From NCBI RefSeq assembly GCF_000499385.1, contig NW_013651697.1:1-16412 (forward strand): a stretch of DNA of 16,412 nt, written 5' to 3'. A program made the position numbers and the translations under genes. The DNA comes from Eimeria necatrix. Taxonomy: Eukaryota > Apicomplexa > Conoidasida > Eucoccidiorida > Eimeriidae. The notes beneath the pieces are model-generated. The model had not been told where the DNA came from and made no database searches. It saw only the letters and a program-made list of their open reading frames with translations. Below, piece by piece: positions 7,924 to 16,140 of this stretch; the stretch's first letter is position 1; each line of letters begins with the position of its first letter.

Positions 7924-8012
7924 AGCCATGACCGAGCTAAGCAGCTGCTCCGTGTTCAGCTTCAAGTTGAAGTGCTCCATTAAGTCCCCGTCGCTGCGGG
8001 GAATTAGCCGAG
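7924..8012 (-). CDS. Gene 1, internal exon of 29 codons
   Basis: The acceptor is CTGCTGCAG and the donor GCT|GTGAGC. Two bases complete an Ala codon (G|CT), then it reads RLIPRSDGDLMEHFNLKLNT and EQLLSSVMA, ending in phase 0. Both phases agree with the neighbouring exons. A CTG/TTG tract begins about ten bases after the donor. No function is recognised. Confidence 0.75.
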
Positions 8013-8432
8013 CTGCAGCAGCAAAAACTCCACCCCGCTGCTGCTGCTGCTGCTGCCCCGAGCCCACCCAGCAGCAGCAGCGAGCAGCAGCAGCAGCAAG
8101 CAGCAGCAAGCAGCAGCAAGCAGTAGCAAGCAGCAGCAAGCAGTAGCAACCAGCAGCTAGAGGAAGCTGCAGCTGCAAAAGCGCCGACAAACAGCAGCAG
8201 CAAGCAGCAGCAGCAGCAGCAGCACAGCAGCAGCAGCAGCAGCAGCAGCAGGATCTCCCCGCGCGCAGCAGGAGACAACTGCAGCACGCTGCAGCTACAC
8301 GAAAGGGTCAAACAGACAAACAAGAGGACAAAAAGGATAAAACAGGAAAAAAGAATAAAACAAAAAAGACAAAAAAGGAGAAAAACGAAAATAAAAAAAA
8401 CAAAAAAAGAAAACAAAAAAGAAAAGACTGAC
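8013..8432 (+). repeat. Gene 1 intron: interrupted CAG block then A-rich tract
   Basis: CAG, CAGCAAG and CAGTAGCAAG units fill about 8060-8255. The unique piece at 8256-8300 gives no phase-consistent exon. An A-rich ACAAAAAAGA tract runs over 8305-8428 and ends next to the GTCAGT donor. Confidence 0.8.
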
Positions 8433-8526
8433 CTGCTGAAGAACGCTCCGAGAGGATGTGCTGCTGCAGTGTCTTCTCCAACTCGCTTTCGCACATTATG
8501 GAGAACTTGCCCTCAGAGGCCAAGTG
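8433..8526 (-). CDS. Gene 1, internal exon of 31 codons
   Basis: The acceptor is the CAG that ends a coding-strand CTG tract of about 22 units; the donor is GCAG|GTCAGT. It reads HLASEGKFSIMCESELEKTL then QQHILSERSSA. It starts in phase 0 and ends in phase 1. The sequence is helical and charged. The downstream intron starts with a T-rich tract. Confidence 0.75.
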
Positions 8527-9340
<814 letters not shown>

Positions 9341-9439
9341 CATGCTTTTGTCTTTAATGTCTTTAATGAAATGCATATATAACTTTGTTGTCAGCGGAGT
9401 CGCCAGCAGAATTTTGACAGCCCAAAACTGCACCCGCAC
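9341..9439 (-). CDS. Gene 1, internal exon of 33 codons
   Basis: The acceptor is TACACCTCAG and the donor ATG|GTAAGC, both good. It reads VRVQFWAVKILLATPLTTKL then YMHFIKDIKDKSM. A second in-frame acceptor 12 bases on (GTGCAG|TTTTGG, start at 9427) would drop VRVQ. Phase is 0 to 0 in either case. The acceptor lies inside a copy of the GTGTACAGACACC-type repeat, and the donor runs straight into a CAG tract (GTAAGCAGCAG). Confidence 0.75.
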
Positions 9440-9521
9440 CTGAGGTGTACAGACACCCCAACAAACACTGGAAAGCAGTTTGCTGCAGCTGCACCAGCGC
9501 ATGCAGCAGCAGCAGCACGAA

Positions 9522-9552
<31 letters not shown>

Positions 9553-9621
9553 TACTCCAACAGTAGCAGCAGCAGAGAGAGCCACAACAGCAGCAGCTGC
9601 AGCAGCAACCCCCGCAAGCCT

Positions 9622-9674
<53 letters not shown>

Positions 9675-10258
9675 TCCTGCAGCAGCGACACCCGCAAGAC
9701 TGAGTAGCAGCAACAGCTGCAGCAGCAACATCCGCAAGATCCAGCAGCAGCGTAAGCAGCCGCACAATCAGCAGCGGCAGCACAATCAGCAGCAGCAGCA
9801 TAATCAGCAGCAGCAGCATAATCAGCAGCATACTCAGCAGCAGCAGCATAATCAGCAGCAGCAGCATAATCAGCAGCATAATCAGCAGCAGCAGCATAAT
9901 CAGCAGCATAATCAGCAGCAGCAGCATAATCAGCAGAATAATCATCAGCAGCACAATCATCAGCAGCAGCATACTCAGCAGCATAATCGGAAGCAGCAGT
10001 ATACTCAGCAGCATAATCAGCAGCAGCAGCACACTCAGCAGCAGCAGCATAATCAGCAGCAGCACCATAATCAGCAGCAGCAGCACAATCAGCAGCATAC
10101 CCAGCAGCAGCAGCAGCATAATCAGCAGCAGCAGCACAATCAGCAGCATACCCAGCAGCAGCAGCAGCATAATCAGCAGCAGCAGCACAATCAGCAGCAG
10201 CAGCAGCACAATCAGCAGCATAACCAGCAGCAGCAGCAGCAGCACAATCAGCAGCACA

Positions 10259-10303
<45 letters not shown>

Positions 10304-10307
10304 TTGC
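9440..10307 (+). repeat. Gene 1 intron: CAG tracts and a CAGCAGCATAAT array
   Basis: CAG tracts with unique breaks lie at 9500-9675. From about 9766 to 10266 there is a 500-bp array of (CAG)2-4 plus CATAAT, CACAAT, CATACT or CATACC units, so the plus-strand frame reads QQQHNQQHT. A purer CAG tract follows to 10303. It sits between two phase-matched minus-strand exons, hence an intronic minisatellite rather than a Gln/His/Asn protein. Confidence 0.8.
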
Positions 10308-10438
10308 CTCCTCATAGATAAGGTCGTGGGGGTCTCCTGGCCCTCCGCCCCTGGAGTAGACATCAGCAATGCCCAGCCGCTGCTTCCGCCGCAGCATTGT
10401 GGACCTCACTGTCTTCGATATTTCCTCCATGGCGACGC
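10308..10438 (-). CDS. Gene 1, internal exon with a GC-AG type donor
   Basis: The acceptor CTGCTGCAG is the end of a CTG tract. It reads VAMEEISKTVRSTMLRRKQR, LGIADVYSRGGGPGDPHDLI and YEE. The donor is GAG|GCAAGC, a good match to the rare GC donor class, with no GT nearby in the same context. The first two bases complete a Ser codon from the previous exon and the end is phase 0, matching both sides. A basic helix (MLRRKQR) is followed by a glycine-rich loop. No family is recognised. Confidence 0.75.
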
Positions 10439-10440
10439 CT

Positions 10441-10478
<38 letters not shown>

Positions 10479-11330
10479 GGCAGCAGCAGCAGCAGAGGAT
10501 ATAAAAGGAAGGCAGGAAGGACCGAACAAGAAAAACAAAAAAACGGAAAGAAAAAGAAGACAAAAAGGAGACAAATAAAGAAACAAAACTGGGATAAATA
10601 AAAAGACAAAAAGAAGCAAAAAAAGGAGAAAAAGAAGAAAATAAAGAGACAAAAAGAAGCAAATAAAGAGACAAAAAATAGAAATAAAAAGGAAGAAAAG
10701 GGATTAAAAAAGGGACAAAGAGAAGCAAATAAAAAGGTAAAAGATGCAAATAAAAAGGCACAAAAACATGCAAAAGAAGAAGACAGAAGGAGCAAAAAAA
10801 GAAACAAAAAGAGGAGTAAAAAGAGCAAAAAAAGGGACCAAAGATGCAAATAAAAAAGACTAAAAGATGCAACTGAAAAAGGAGCAAAAAGGAGCCAACA
10901 AATGAACAAAAGGAGCAAATAAAAAGGACCAAAAAGAAACAAAAAAGAGGACACAAAGAGGAAAAAAGGGGGCAAAAGAGACGAATAAAAGGGAGCAAAG
11001 TGAGCCAACAAAGGCGTAAAAGATGCAAATAAAAAGGGACAAAAAGAAGCAAACAAAGAAACAAAAGATGCGAACAAAAAGAGACAAAAGGAGCCAAAAA
11101 AGACGAAAAAAGAGCAAAAAAGGAGAAAAAAAGCAAAAAAGGTGCCAAAAGACGCACATAAAAAGGACCAGAAAGAAGCAAACAAAGGAACAAAAGACGC
11201 AAATAAAAAGGGACAAAAAGAGAAACAAACAAAGAAAGAAAAGACGCAAACAAAGAGCGACAAGAAGCGCCAAAAAAGGGGAAAAAAGGAAAAAAAAAGA
11301 AAAAAAAAAGAAAAAAAACAAAAAACGGAC
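10439..11330 (+). repeat. Gene 1 intron: CAG tract and about 830 bases of polypurine-like A-rich repeat
   Basis: CAG units occupy 10440-10496. From 10500 to 11330 the plus strand is almost only A and G with scattered C and T, in units such as AAAAGGAGCAAA, AAAAAGAAACAAA and GATGCAAATAAAAAG. On the coding strand this is a very long pyrimidine tract. All long Phe/Ser/Leu or Lys frames here are repeat translations. Confidence 0.85.
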
Positions 11331-11459
11331 TGCCCAAGAAGTCCTTTTCAAACTGCCTGCAGCCGTCAAAAAGGTCTTCGATGGTTTCGAAGTGAAGTGC
11401 ATGCGTTTGCTCGGAAGATCAAGTCCCGCATGGTGGCCGCGCACAACTTCGCCTTCGTC
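11331..11459 (-). CDS. Gene 1, internal exon with a reading-frame problem
   Basis: The best acceptor is TTGCAG|GACG at 11459 after a TTTAGGG tract; the donor is GGGCA|GTCCGT. The 5' half is protein-like in one frame (TKAKLCAATMRDLIFRAN, high GC at third positions). The 3' half is protein-like in the next frame (HFETIEDLFDGCRQFEKDFL) and leaves in phase 1, as the exon at 10308-10438 needs. Joining the two halves needs a one-base shift near 11395-11410. Alternatives are a shorter exon starting at 11409 (CCGAG|CAAACG), which is phase-consistent but has a poor acceptor, or the fully open third frame (DEGEVVRGHHAGLD), whose end phase does not fit the next exon. Confidence 0.5.
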
Positions 11460-11468
11460 CTGCAACCC

Positions 11469-11511
11469 AAACCCTAAACCCTAAACCCTAAACCCTAAAC
11501 CCTAAACCCTA
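11469..11511 (+). repeat. Telomere-type AAACCCT tract before an acceptor
   Basis: About six AAACCCT units on the plus strand, ending nine bases from the exon start at 11459. On the coding strand it reads TTTAGGG then TTGGGTTGCAG. Confidence 0.95.
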
Positions 11512-11558
11512 GTAGACCCTACACCCAGACCGGAGGCCCCGGAGCCCGGGCGTCGAAG

Positions 11559-11803
11559 GCAGCAGCCGCGGAGCGGCGCTCGTGGCTTTAGGGTTTAGGG
11601 TTTGGGGCAGCAGCCGCGGAGCGGCGCTCGCGGGTTTAGGGTTTAGGGTTTAGGGTTTAGGGTTTGGGGCAGCAGCTGGAGAGCGGCGCTCGCGGCTTTA
11701 GGGTTTAAGGTTTAGGGTTTAGGGTTTGGGGCAGAAGCCGCGGGCTGGCTTGCTCAGGCTTAGGGTTTAGGGTTTAGGGTTTAGGGTTTAGGGTTTAGGG
11801 TTT
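11559..11803 (+). repeat. Inverted telomere-type cluster with GC-rich spacers
   Basis: TTTAGGG on the plus strand at 11587-11604, 11635-11665, 11697-11728 and 11760-11803, the only place with this orientation. The tracts are separated by copies of a GC-rich unit of about 28 bp, GCAGCAGCCGCGGAGCGGC followed by GCTCGCGG, at 11559, 11607, 11669 and (diverged) 11729. It borders the exon at 11808 that lacks a GT donor. Confidence 0.92.
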
Positions 11804-11807
11804 GCGC

Positions 11808-12083
11808 TTTCCTGCAGTAGTCGTCGAGCGCCTGGTCGAGTTCGTCGAGGAACCTGCTGTTGCGGGCCAGGAACTGGAGACCAGTGGTCAGGTCTCCAGC
11901 AGCAACTTGTCTTTTGACTTCTGCTGCTGCTGCCAGCAAAATGCGCCGCAAAGCGCATGCAGCAGCGCATGCAGCCAGCCGCACCAGCTGCAGCATGCAG
12001 CCCCGCACGTTGGCCTGCAGCAGGTCCGCCACCAAAGGCTCCCAGTCCGCCTTGTCCACCACGTGCCGCACCGCCCGCATCAT
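11808..12083 (-). CDS. Gene 1, internal exon of about 92 codons, no GT donor visible
   Basis: The acceptor is GTGCGTGCAG before ATGATGCGG, and phase 0 agrees with the previous exon. It reads MMRAVRHVVDKADWEPLVAD, LLQANVRGCMLQLVRL, an alanine-rich helix, then AAGDLTTGLQFLARNSRFLD and ELDQALDDYCRK: a helical, leucine-rich protein. The 3' end is a problem. After the last codons the DNA turns into AAACCCT repeats read on the coding strand, with no GT for about 280 bases. Either a GC donor is used (GGAAA|GCGCAA, the end given here), or translation runs to a TAA inside the repeat at about 11781, or the locus is rearranged. Confidence 0.7.
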
Positions 12084-12096
12084 CTGCACGCACGCA

Positions 12097-12893
12097 GTGG
12101 CTAGCTGGCTAGCTAGCTGGCTGGCTAGCTGGGTGGCTGGCTGGGTGGGTGGCTGGGTGGGTGGGTGGCTGGGTGGGTGGCTGGGTGGCTGGGTGGCTAG
12201 CTCGCTGGCTGGCTGGATGGCTGGCTGGCTAGCTGGACGGGTAGCTAGCTGGCTAGCTGGCTAGCTAGCTGGCTAGCTGGCTGGCTAGCTGGACGGGTAG
12301 CTGGCTGGCTAGCTGGCTAGCTGGCTGGCTGGCTCGAGGGATAGCTAGCTGGAGGCGTAGCTAGTTGGCTAGCTAGCGAGCTGGCTGGCTAGGTAGCTAG
12401 CTGGAGGGAAAGCTAGCTAGATAGCTAGCTAGCTGGCTAGCTAGCTGGATGGCTGGCTGGATGCATGGATGGAGGGCTAGATGGCTAGCCAGCTGGATAG
12501 GTAGCTGGATGATTGGACAGCTAAATGGCTAGCTAGCTGGCTGGCTAGCTGGCTGGCTGGCTAGCTGGCTGGCTGGCTAGTTGCTTGGCTAGCTAGCGAG
12601 CTGGCTGGATTGCGAGATGGCTAGCTAGCTAGCTACTTAACTGACCGACTGGCTAGCTGGCAGGCTGGCTAGCTGGCTGAAAGGCCAGCCAGCCAGCCCG
12701 CCCGCCAGCTAGCTAGCTAGCCAGCCAGCCAGCCAGCTAGCCAGCCAGCCAGTCAGCCAGCTAGCTAGCTAGCCAGCTAGCCAGCGAGCTGGCTAGTAGC
12801 TAGCTAGCTAGCTAGCTAGCCAGCTAGCCAGCGAGCTGGCTAGTAGCCAGCTAGCTAGCTAGCTAGCTAGCTAGCTAGCTAGCTGGGGACTGA
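12097..12893. repeat. Gene 1 intron of CTGG/CTAG then CCAG/CTAG tetramers
   Basis: About 800 bases with almost no other sequence. From 12097 to about 12675 the plus strand is CTGG-biased; from about 12684 to 12890 it is CCAG-biased, so the two parts are inverted relative to each other. CTAG units occur in both. The last CTAG unit is three bases from the GTCAGTCCCC donor side. Confidence 0.9.
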
Positions 12894-12894
12894 C

Positions 12895-13058
12895 CTGGAG
12901 CAGGACGTTTTTGGTGAATCTTCTGTCGGGTTCCAAAATGGAAATGTGGAATTTCAACCAACGACATAAATGCGTCACCGAAAGTTGATTGAGAAGTCGC
13001 ACATCTGCGAACTCGCCGGCCACCTTCTGACTCAGGGTGAACTCCGCGTCCCGCGCAG
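12895..13058 (-). CDS. Gene 1, internal exon of 54 codons
   Basis: The acceptor GCGGGCAG follows a TTTAGGG tract directly; the donor is CTCCAG|GTCAGT, a very good site. It includes ARDAEFTLSQKVAGEFADVR, then LLNQLSVTHLCRWLKFHISI, then LEPDRRFTKNVLLQ. Two bases complete a Pro codon from the previous exon, and the end is phase 0. The balanced composition and amphipathic pattern make this one of the clearest coding stretches in the window. It resembles an alpha-helical scaffold segment. I could not assign a family. Confidence 0.8.
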
Positions 13059-13284
13059 CTGCCCGCAAACCCTAAACCCTAAACCCTAAACCCTAAACCC
13101 TAAACCCTAAACCCTAGCCCCTTTCCCTGGGCTGGGCCTGGGAGCCCGCCCTGGGGCTCCGGACTCCGCGCTGCGCGCTCAAGGCCCAAGCCCTGAAGGC
13201 TGAAGTGCCACGCAGCCCCCACCCCAAACCCTAAACCCTAAACCCTAAACCCTAAACCCTAAACCCTAAACCCTAAACCCTCAC
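13059..13284 (+). repeat. Gene 1 intron: two telomere-type tracts around a GC-rich spacer
   Basis: AAACCCT tracts at 13067-13116 and 13226-13280 flank about 108 bases of GC-rich unique DNA. The whole intron of 226 bp is therefore half telomeric repeat, which touches both the donor (13284) and the acceptor region (13059). Confidence 0.92.
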
Positions 13285-13401
13285 GCTGCTTGTCGCTTTC
13301 GCCCACGGCGTCCATGAACAGCTCGTCGAGGCCCACAGACTCCTCAGGGGCCCCTTCGTTAGGGGGGCTGTCCAGGTCGGGGCCCAGCAGCGGGTGAATC
13401 A
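13285..13401 (-). CDS. Gene 1, internal exon, acidic segment
   Basis: The acceptor is GCATGCAG at the edge of a TGCA tract and the donor is CAGC|GTGAGG. It reads IHPLLGPDLDSPPNEGAPEE, then SVGLDELFMDAVGESDKQ, an acidic and likely loop-forming piece. It enters with two bases completing the previous codon and leaves with one base, so phase is 1 to 1 and agrees on both sides. A TTTAGGG tract on the coding strand begins directly in the donor (GTGAGGGTTTAGGG). The role is unknown. Confidence 0.7.
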
Positions 13402-14023
13402 CTGCATGCCCCTTGTACAAAGCCCCAGCCCCGTCGCCTGCATGCACGCACGCATGCATGCATGCATGCATGCATGCATGCATGCAACCGCGCATGCAAA
13501 TGTGCATGCATGCATGCGTGCAGTCGCGCATGCAAATATGCATGCATGCACGCATGCATGCATGCACGCATGCATGCATGCAGCCGCGCATGCAAATATG
13601 CATGCATGCATGCATGCATGCGTGGAGGTACGCGCATATGCAGGCAGGCAGCGAGGCACCCGTGCATGCATGCAGATGTGCATGCATGCATGCATGCATG
13701 CAAATACGCATGCATGGATGCAAGCATGCAAATATGCGTGCATGGATGCATGCATGCAAATATGCATGCAAGGATGCATGAATGAAAGAAAAGAGACTAG
13801 AAAGGGGAAAGAGACAAAGGGCGTAAAGAGGAGAGAAAGAGAAAAACAAAAAGGCCCAACGAGTCAGAAAAAGAGCTCAAAGAAAAGATAAAAGAGCGCC
13901 GAAAAAAGCAAAAACGAAAGCAAAAAGAGGAGACAAGAGTGGATCAAAAAGGAGACAAAAGAAGAGACAAAAAGAGAGAAAAAAAGAAAAAAAAGATTAA
14001 AAAAAAGAGAAAAAAAGACCCAC
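13402..14023 (+). repeat. Gene 1 intron: TGCA tetranucleotide block then A-rich tract
   Basis: TGCA units with regular breaks (CGCATGCAAATATGCATGC) fill about 13439-13783; an A-rich AAAAAGAGACAAA tract fills 13790-14017. Frames of Met-His-Ala-Cys type across all phases are translations of the tetramer. Confidence 0.88.
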
Positions 14024-14156
14024 CTTGGTCTGCATTTGCTGCCTCTACAGAAACTGATGATATCTCAACTGGCTGCAAACCAATCCAGCCGTCAGGCCTG
14101 AAGACTCGCTGCCAGCAGCGGTAGCCCGAGGGGGGGATGTTCTTCGGGTGCACCAG
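14024..14156 (-). CDS. Gene 1, internal exon (VHPKNIPPSGYRCWQRVF...)
   Basis: The acceptor CTGCAG is the end of a CTG tract of about 15 units; the donor is CAAG|GTGGGT. The translation begins LVHPKNIPPSGYRCWQRVF, goes on RPDGWIGLQPVEISS and ends AANADQ. Phase is 0 at the start and 1 at the end, and the split GTG (Val) codon is completed by the next exon. An alternative start at 14300 (TTGCAG|CTCCGG) stays in frame through the CTG tract and would add about 48 residues (LRSLSVLLREPALP, then leucine runs). The sequence alone does not decide whether that leucine run is intronic or coding. The aromatic, glycine-rich segment suggests a folded beta domain, but I recognise no family. Confidence 0.7.
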
Positions 14157-14158
14157 CT

Positions 14159-14205
<47 letters not shown>

Positions 14206-14348
14206 GGCATGGGGGGGAAGCGCTGCAGGGATGCAGGCGGTAGCAGCAGCAGCAGCAGCGGCAGTGCGGGCTCTCGCAGCAGCACAGAAAGAGACCGGAG
14301 CTGCAACAGCAGCGCAGCAGCTGCAGCAGCACTTCACAGTGTACACAG

Positions 14349-14389
<41 letters not shown>

Positions 14390-14394
14390 GATAC
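14157..14394 (+). repeat. CAG tracts with a unique piece (intron, or partly coding as a leucine run)
   Basis: CAG units at 14158-14202, about 14245-14260 and 14351-14388. The middle part (14203-14300) stays open in the frame of the exon at 14024 and could be an extension of it. Everything from 14301 to 14394 is treated as intron. Confidence 0.6.
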
Positions 14395-14460
14395 CGTTTG
14401 TAAAGACAAAATAACAGTAAGTCGCTGCCTGTCGACGCTCTTAGACTGAGTCTGTTCCGC
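14395..14460 (-). CDS. Gene 1, internal exon of 22 codons
   Basis: The acceptor is TGCATGCGCAG and the donor ACG|GTATCT. The exon reads AEQTQSKSVDRQ followed by RLTVILSLQT, a polar part then a beta or helical hydrophobic part. It is 66 nt, phase 0 to 0, fitting both neighbours. The downstream intron is a CTG tract on the coding strand starting immediately after GTATCT. No function is recognised. Confidence 0.6.
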
Positions 14461-15170
14461 CTGCGCATGCAATCCAAAACACAAAAGCAAAATAAGCTGC
14501 TGCTTCTGCTGCTGCTGCTACTGCTTGTGCTGCTGCTGCTGCTGCTGCTGTTAGTGCTGCTGCTGCTGCTGTTAGTGCTGCTGCTGCTGCTTGCACTGTT
14601 GCCTGCAAATGCAGGAGCAGCGACACTTCCGTGGTTCAGGTGTACGTACACCTCGTGCTGCGCGCACTTTGCATGCGCATGCATGCATGAGCTCAATGAA
14701 CAAACAGAAACAAATGCAAACATAAATAAAAGAATATAAACTTAAATACATAAACGTAAATATAAATGCAAATACCGCCTGCAAATGCAGGAGCAGCGAA
14801 ACTTTTGTGGTTCAGGTGTACGTACACCTCGTGCTGCGCGCACTTTGCATGCGCATGCATGCATACGCTTAATGAACAAACAGAAACAAATGCAAACATA
14901 AATAAAAGAATATAAACATAAATACATAAAGGTAAATATAAATGCAAATACAAATGTAAATATGAATACAAAAATGTCCGAATGTGACGCAAAAAACAAA
15001 CATGAACAGAGAATTAAAACATTCAGCGGCCAGACCCCGCTCAGCCAAGCACTCCAATACGCTGCATGCAGCCCCGCATGCATGCATGCCTGCACGCATG
15101 CATGCATGCACGCATGCATGCATGCATGCATGCATGCATGCACGCATGCATGCATGCAAGGAGGACTCAC
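14461..15170 (+). repeat. Gene 1 intron: CTG block, 175-bp tandem duplication, AT-rich part, TGCA tract
   Basis: CTG units with TTAGTG breaks lie at 14497-14592. Two copies of a 175-176-bp unit lie at 14601-14776 and 14777-14951, about 95 percent identical by eye. A unique piece spans 14952-15060; TGCA units span about 15064-15158. The unique piece contains an exon-like reading (VLECLAERGLAAECFNSLF), but its phase does not fit. Confidence 0.88.
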
Positions 15171-15407
15171 GAGAGCCTGGGGGCTGCGGAAGTAGAAGGT
15201 GACGAGGGCGTCTCTGCTGGGGGTTTTGGCGTCGGAGTTGTCTTCGACTTTGCGGCTGCTGCTGTCGGGTGTATCGACAGCTGCTGACACCGCCTGCACT
15301 AAGCCAAACATGTTTGTGTCATCTTTCGAAAGAGTGTAGCGAACTAACTGTCCCGGCTGGGTGACAACGCGGCCCCCGAGGCCCCCCGGTGCATGCACGC
15401 TCTCCGC
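15171..15407 (-). CDS. Gene 1, internal exon of 79 codons
   Basis: The acceptor is the CAG that ends a CTG tract, and the donor is CTC|GTGAGT. The exon begins AESVHAPGGLGGRVV, includes QLVRYTLSKDDTNMFGLVQA near residues 24-43, and ends VTFYFRSPQAL. Length is exactly 79 codons, phase 0 to phase 0, agreeing with the exons on both sides. Codon third positions are mixed to GC-rich and residue use is balanced, unlike the translated repeats around it. No family is recognised. The intron that follows opens with a TGCA tract only eight bases after the donor core. Confidence 0.75.
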
Positions 15408-15409
15408 CT

Positions 15410-15454
<45 letters not shown>

Positions 15455-15863
15455 GCAGCAGCGGCAGCGGCGTTGAAGCGGGGGATGCAGGGGGGCAGGT
15501 GCAGGGGAGAGGCAGCGGCGCAGGCGGCAGCAGCAGCGGAAGCAGCAGCGGTGCATGCAGCAGCAGCAGCAGCAAAAGCAGCTGCTGCTGCAGCAGCAAA
15601 GTGGCAGCAGCAGCAGCTGAAGCGGCAAAGGCGCAGTAAGCGACAATAATAGCGGCAATAAAAGCGGGAAAATGAGATTCAAAAGAAATAAAAAAGATAA
15701 AAAGAAAGCAAGACGAGACAAAAAGCGAAAAAAGAAAAAGAAAAAAGAGACAAACAGCAGATTCAAAAGAAATAAAAAAGATAAAAAGAAAGCAAGACGA
15801 GACAAAAAGCGAAAAAAGAAAAAGAAAAAAGAGACAAACAGCAAATAAATAAAAAATAGATAA

Positions 15864-15899
<36 letters not shown>

Positions 15900-15908
15900 A
15901 AAACTGAC
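15408..15908 (+). repeat. Gene 1 intron: CAG tracts, 84-bp perfect tandem duplication, AAAT tract
   Basis: CAG/CGG units at 15410-15620 with short breaks. Two identical 84-bp A-rich copies lie at 15675-15758 and 15759-15842, followed by an AAAT tetramer tract at about 15843-15902. The donor GTCAGT of the first exon lies just right of it. Confidence 0.9.
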
Positions 15909-15947
15909 TTCTTGTTTTAAACGCTCAAAATACTCTTCTGCCTTTTT
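15909..15947 (-). CDS. Gene 1, internal exon (KKAEEYFERLKQE), first one seen
   Basis: A 39-nt exon of 13 codons. The acceptor is a pyrimidine-rich stretch ending CTCCAG and the donor is GAA|GTCAGT, both close to consensus. It reads KKAEEYFERLKQE, a charged helical segment. It starts and ends in phase 0, as the next exon (15171-15407) requires. The exon lies between an A-rich/AAAT tract on its 3' side and a minisatellite on its 5' side. Earlier exons of this gene must lie at or beyond the right edge. The function is unknown; the short length is the main reason for caution. Confidence 0.6.
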
Positions 15948-16037
15948 CTGGAGACAAAGACAAACACAGTCTGCTGTCTATACACCCCACGCGCATGCGC
16001 GCATGTGGGGTGTACGGGACCCCTGCAGTGTATGCAG

Positions 16038-16077
16038 CCCTAAACCCTAAACCCTAAACCCTAAACCCTAAACCCTA
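16038..16077 (+). repeat. Telomere-type AAACCCT tract
   Basis: About five and a half units in the common orientation. The next 60 bases (16078-16140) give a short minus-strand reading LELVRGISFFRGIG that might be part of an upstream exon of gene 1, but no splice pair is convincing. Confidence 0.93.
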
Positions 16078-16140
16078 CACCCCAATCCCTCGAAAAAAAG
16101 AAATCCCTCTGACGAGTTCCAGCGCATGCGTGTGGGGCTT

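Noticed and set aside
10363..11465. Very long Phe/Ser/Leu minus-strand frames suggesting a multi-pass membrane protein
   Set aside because: Open in several phases at once because the tract lacks A and G on that strand; repeat translation within an intron.
13439..13783. CRISPR-like array
   Set aside because: Tetramer repeat with simple breaks, no unique spacers of constant length, eukaryotic context.
13259..13849. Met-His-Ala-Cys repeat proteins on both strands
   Set aside because: The TGCA tetramer reads similarly in every frame on both strands; only 13285-13401 is real coding.
14985..15061. Exon-like reading VLECLAERGLAAECFNSLF on the minus strand after a TGCATGCAG acceptor
   Set aside because: It would enter in phase 2, while the flanking exons both use phase 0 at this intron, and the only donors are weak.
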